Assembly: GCA_002345475.1 (NCBI GenBank) | Contig: DDWC01000249.1 | Location: 1-6,494 of the forward strand | Direction of reading: 5' to 3' | DNA from: Firmicutes bacterium UBA2296 | GTDB taxonomy: Bacteria > Bacillota > UBA994 | DNA length: 6,494 nt | Shown: piece by piece, positions 4,630 to 6,494 of the stretch | Layout of the letters: every line of letters starts with the position of its first letter | Position numbering within the stretch: position 1 is the stretch's first letter | Notes under the pieces: model-generated | Told to the model about the DNA's origin: nothing | The model's input: the letters and a program-made list of their open reading frames with translations, nothing else | The model's database searches: none | Made by a program: the position numbers and the translations under genes

Positions 4630-6475
4630 ACACGGCAGGCGTCCCAGTCACCATGTTCACGTCGAGCAATCTGACATGCGGCGTGTTGTGCTGGTTGGCA
4701 ATCCCAACTCCGGCAAATCCGTCTTCTTTAACGCCCTTACGGGCATGTATGTGGATGTATCCAACTTCCCGGGAACAACTGTCGAAATAACCCAGGCCAG
4801 GATTGGTGACAATCTCTTTATCGATACTCCTGGCGTTTACGGCATTTCGGCCTTTAATGACGAGGAAAGAGTAACCAGAGATGTCGCCCTGACAGCTGAC
4901 GTAATTGTCAATGTCGTCAACGCCGCTCACCTGGAGAGAGACCTGTTCCTTACGCTTCAATGCATTGACATGGGAATACCCATGGTCGTTGCCGTCAACA
5001 TGCTTGATGAAGCAGTTGAGGGAGGGTTGAAGATCGACCTGGAGCTTCTTTCGCACCTGCTCGGTGTGCCGGTTGTGGGTACCGTCGCTGTAAAGAAACA
5101 GGGTTTTGCAGAGCTTAATGAAGCCATGAAGAGGCCCCGTCCAGGCACTATTGGCGAGTATGTCTCTGATGACTTGAACAGGTTGTTGGACCGCCTGGGA
5201 ACCAAGGGAGAGGCGCTCCTGTATCTGGAAGATGATGAAGATGTTGCTTTGAGGCATGGCCTTACAGTCCCGGGCAGCCGGGAACGCATATATCTGGCCA
5301 GGCGAGAACGTGTGAACGATCTGGTTCATCACGTGGTTAGCGAGCAGACCAAAGGTGCGCGCTTTTCCACGATTCTCGGTCGGATGATGGTCAAGCCACT
5401 TACGGGCATACCCATGCTGCTGGCGACTTTGTGGGCTATGTACTATGTAATAGGAGTATTCATCGCTCAGACGGTGGTAGAAATCACCGAAGAGGTAGTC
5501 ATGCAGGGCATGTATGAGCCTGCTGTAGAGGGTTTCGTCACCAGATTTATCAGCGCGGAGTCGGTTCTGGGAACTCTTCTGGTGGGTGAGTTCGGCGTCT
5601 TAACCATGACGGTTACCTACGTCTTCGGCTTGCTATTACCACTGGTTATTGGTTTTTACCTGCTTCTTTCCATCCTGGAAGATTCAGGTTATCTTCCCCG
5701 CATCGCCGCTCTATTGGACCGAGCTTTCACCAGCATCGGACTCAACGGTCGGGCGGTTATCCCGATGATTCTCGGCTTCGGCTGTGTCACCATGGCCACT
5801 ATTACCACGCGACTGCTGGGGACATCCCGTGAGCGGTTCATCGCCATAGCGCTACTGGCTATCACCATACCTTGTTCTGCTCAGCTCGGAGTTATAGTCG
5901 GGTTGATAGCACCTCTGGGTTGGCAGAATATCGCGATCTATATGTCGACCATCGTCGGCGTGTTTCTGGCCATTGGCTGGATCCTCAACAAAGTCATGCC
6001 AGGCAAATCCTCCGATCTGCTCATAGACCTCCCGCCACTGCGTTTGCCCCGGGCCCAGAACGTGCTCAAAAAGACTGGGAGCAAGTCCTACATGTTCATC
6101 GTGGAAGCGGCCCCACTATTTGCCCTTGGCGCGCTTATCATCAGCTTACTGCAACTCAGCGGGGCTTTGACGGCAATTCAAAGTGCCTTTGCGCCATTGA
6201 CCGTGGGCTGGCTGAAGTTGCCGCGAGAAGCGGCCACGGCCTTTATCATGGGTATTGTGCGCCGTGACTTCGGGGCGGCGGGATTGGCCAGCATGGACCT
6301 CACGGCTGCACAGACCGTGGTTTCTATGGTCACTATAACGCTCTTCGTCCCCTGTATTGCCACCATCCTGGTTATGTTTAAGGAGCGCAGCTGGAAAGAG
6401 GCGCTGGGGTTATGGCTTAGTGCCTTTGCCGTGGCCTTTTTCGTGGGTGGGCTTGTAGCTCAGGTGATTATCTGA
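4622..6475 (+). CDS. feoB: Ferrous iron transporter FeoB (G-protein and membrane permease)
   Basis: FeoB imports Fe2+ across the inner membrane using an N-terminal GTPase domain. From the ATG at 4622 (617 residues) the motifs are G1 GNPNSGKS (26-33), G2 FPGTT (49-53), G3 DTPG (68-71) and G4 NMLD (126-129). A helical spacer with acidic patches (about 170-250) leads to a membrane part starting near residue 258. The permease core holds EDSGYLPRIAALLDRAF, GFGCVTMATITTR (C388), PCSAQLGV (C418), RRDFGAAGL and VPCIATILV (C578). These core motifs fit one FeoB subgroup rather than the E. coli-type GFGCNVPA form. The start overlaps feoA by eight bases and gives a histidine-rich N-terminus (H2, H4, H10, H11, H13). 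An ATG at 4676, just before VVLVGNPN, is the alternative, and both have weak ribosome binding sites. The ATG at 4583 lies deep in feoA and is unlikely. The gene is intact. Confidence 0.97.
   Translation: MHRHGRRPSHHVHVEQSDMRRVVLVGNPNSGKSVFFNALTGMYVDVSNFPGTTVEITQARIGDNLFIDTPGVYGISAFNDEERVTRDVALTADVIVNVVNAAHLERDLFLTLQCIDMGIPMVVAVNMLDEAVEGGLKIDLELLSHLLGVPVVGTVAVKKQGFAELNEAMKRPRPGTIGEYVSDDLNRLLDRLGTKGEALLYLEDDEDVALRHGLTVPGSRERIYLARRERVNDLVHHVVSEQTKGARFSTILGRMMVKPLTGIPMLLATLWAMYYVIGVFIAQTVVEITEEVVMQGMYEPAVEGFVTRFISAESVLGTLLVGEFGVLTMTVTYVFGLLLPLVIGFYLLLSILEDSGYLPRIAALLDRAFTSIGLNGRAVIPMILGFGCVTMATITTRLLGTSRERFIAIALLAITIPCSAQLGVIVGLIAPLGWQNIAIYMSTIVGVFLAIGWILNKVMPGKSSDLLIDLPPLRLPRAQNVLKKTGSKSYMFIVEAAPLFALGALIISLLQLSGALTAIQSAFAPLTVGWLKLPREAATAFIMGIVRRDFGAAGLASMDLTAAQTVVSMVTITLFVPCIATILVMFKERSWKEALGLWLSAFAVAFFVGGLVAQVII
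6462..6468 (+). promoter_or_regulatory. Ribosome binding site of the gene after feoB
   Basis: AGGTGAT, complementary to the 16S rRNA tail, lies within the last codons of feoB, six bases before the ATG at 6475. Being inside coding sequence it could occur by chance, but the spacing is ideal. Confidence 0.5.
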
Positions 6476-6494
6476 TGGAAAGCAAATGCCCAAA
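6475..6494 (+). CDS. Start of an unidentified gene after feoB (partial)
   Basis: The last base of the feoB stop is the first of an ATG (TGATG), and a good Shine-Dalgarno lies six bases before it. Only MESKCP and two bases of the next codon are visible, too few to assign a family. In many Feo operons a small protein (FeoC-like or a short cysteine-containing protein) follows feoB. The cysteine at position 5 would be compatible with that, but nothing more can be said. Confidence 0.42.

Noticed and set aside
4532..5332. 266-codon open frame on the - strand across the feoA/feoB junction
   Set aside because: It is antisense to the conserved FeoA and FeoB GTPase sequence, has no recognisable domain, and reflects codon bias of the real genes.
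5872..6267. 131-codon + strand frame inside feoB
   Set aside because: It lies within the conserved FeoB membrane core in another frame, has no ribosome binding site, and gives a low-complexity product without a family pattern.

Overview
The window carries seven protein-coding units, all on the + strand and tightly packed. The organism looks like an anaerobic or metal-limited member of the Firmicutes (Clostridia type), inferred from strong AGGAGG-type ribosome binding sites, a consensus TATAAT, a Bacillus-type Fur box and the mix of genes. No rRNA or marker gene is present to confirm this. Base composition is moderately G+C-rich throughout and no stretch looks foreign. There are no tRNA or rRNA genes, CRISPR arrays or insertion sequences.

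Region 1 (about 2-2436) holds the end of one FtsX/MacB-type ABC transporter permease and a second permease of the same family. The second one is interrupted by an in-frame TAG at codon 111, while the frame stays open and homologous on both sides. It also has a C-terminal tail resembling a biotinyl/lipoyl-like (barrel-sandwich) fold, predicted to lie in the cytoplasm. The partner ATPase is not in the window and may lie upstream.

Region 2 (2433-4303) continues the same apparent operon with rnhA (ribonuclease HI; its ATG overlaps the permease stop by ATGA) and rtcB (RNA-splicing ligase), which starts 14 bases later with a Shine-Dalgarno that overlaps the rnhA stop. Both enzymes have complete active sites. 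They share RNA as substrate, but no partner such as archease is visible.

Region 3 (4304-6494) is a separate iron-uptake unit. The 86-base gap after rtcB holds a short GC-rich hairpin, a sigma-A-like promoter and, across the expected transcription start, a near-perfect 7-1-7 Fur box. feoA and feoB follow, overlapping by 8 bases. A further gene appears to start on the last base of the feoB stop, with a good ribosome binding site, but only six codons are visible. The expected logic is that Fur with iron represses feoAB, and iron starvation releases ferrous-iron import through FeoB.

The content is mostly well-known families. The items that deserve a second look are the in-frame TAG, the fused C-terminal domain on the same permease, and the regulatory region of feoAB.
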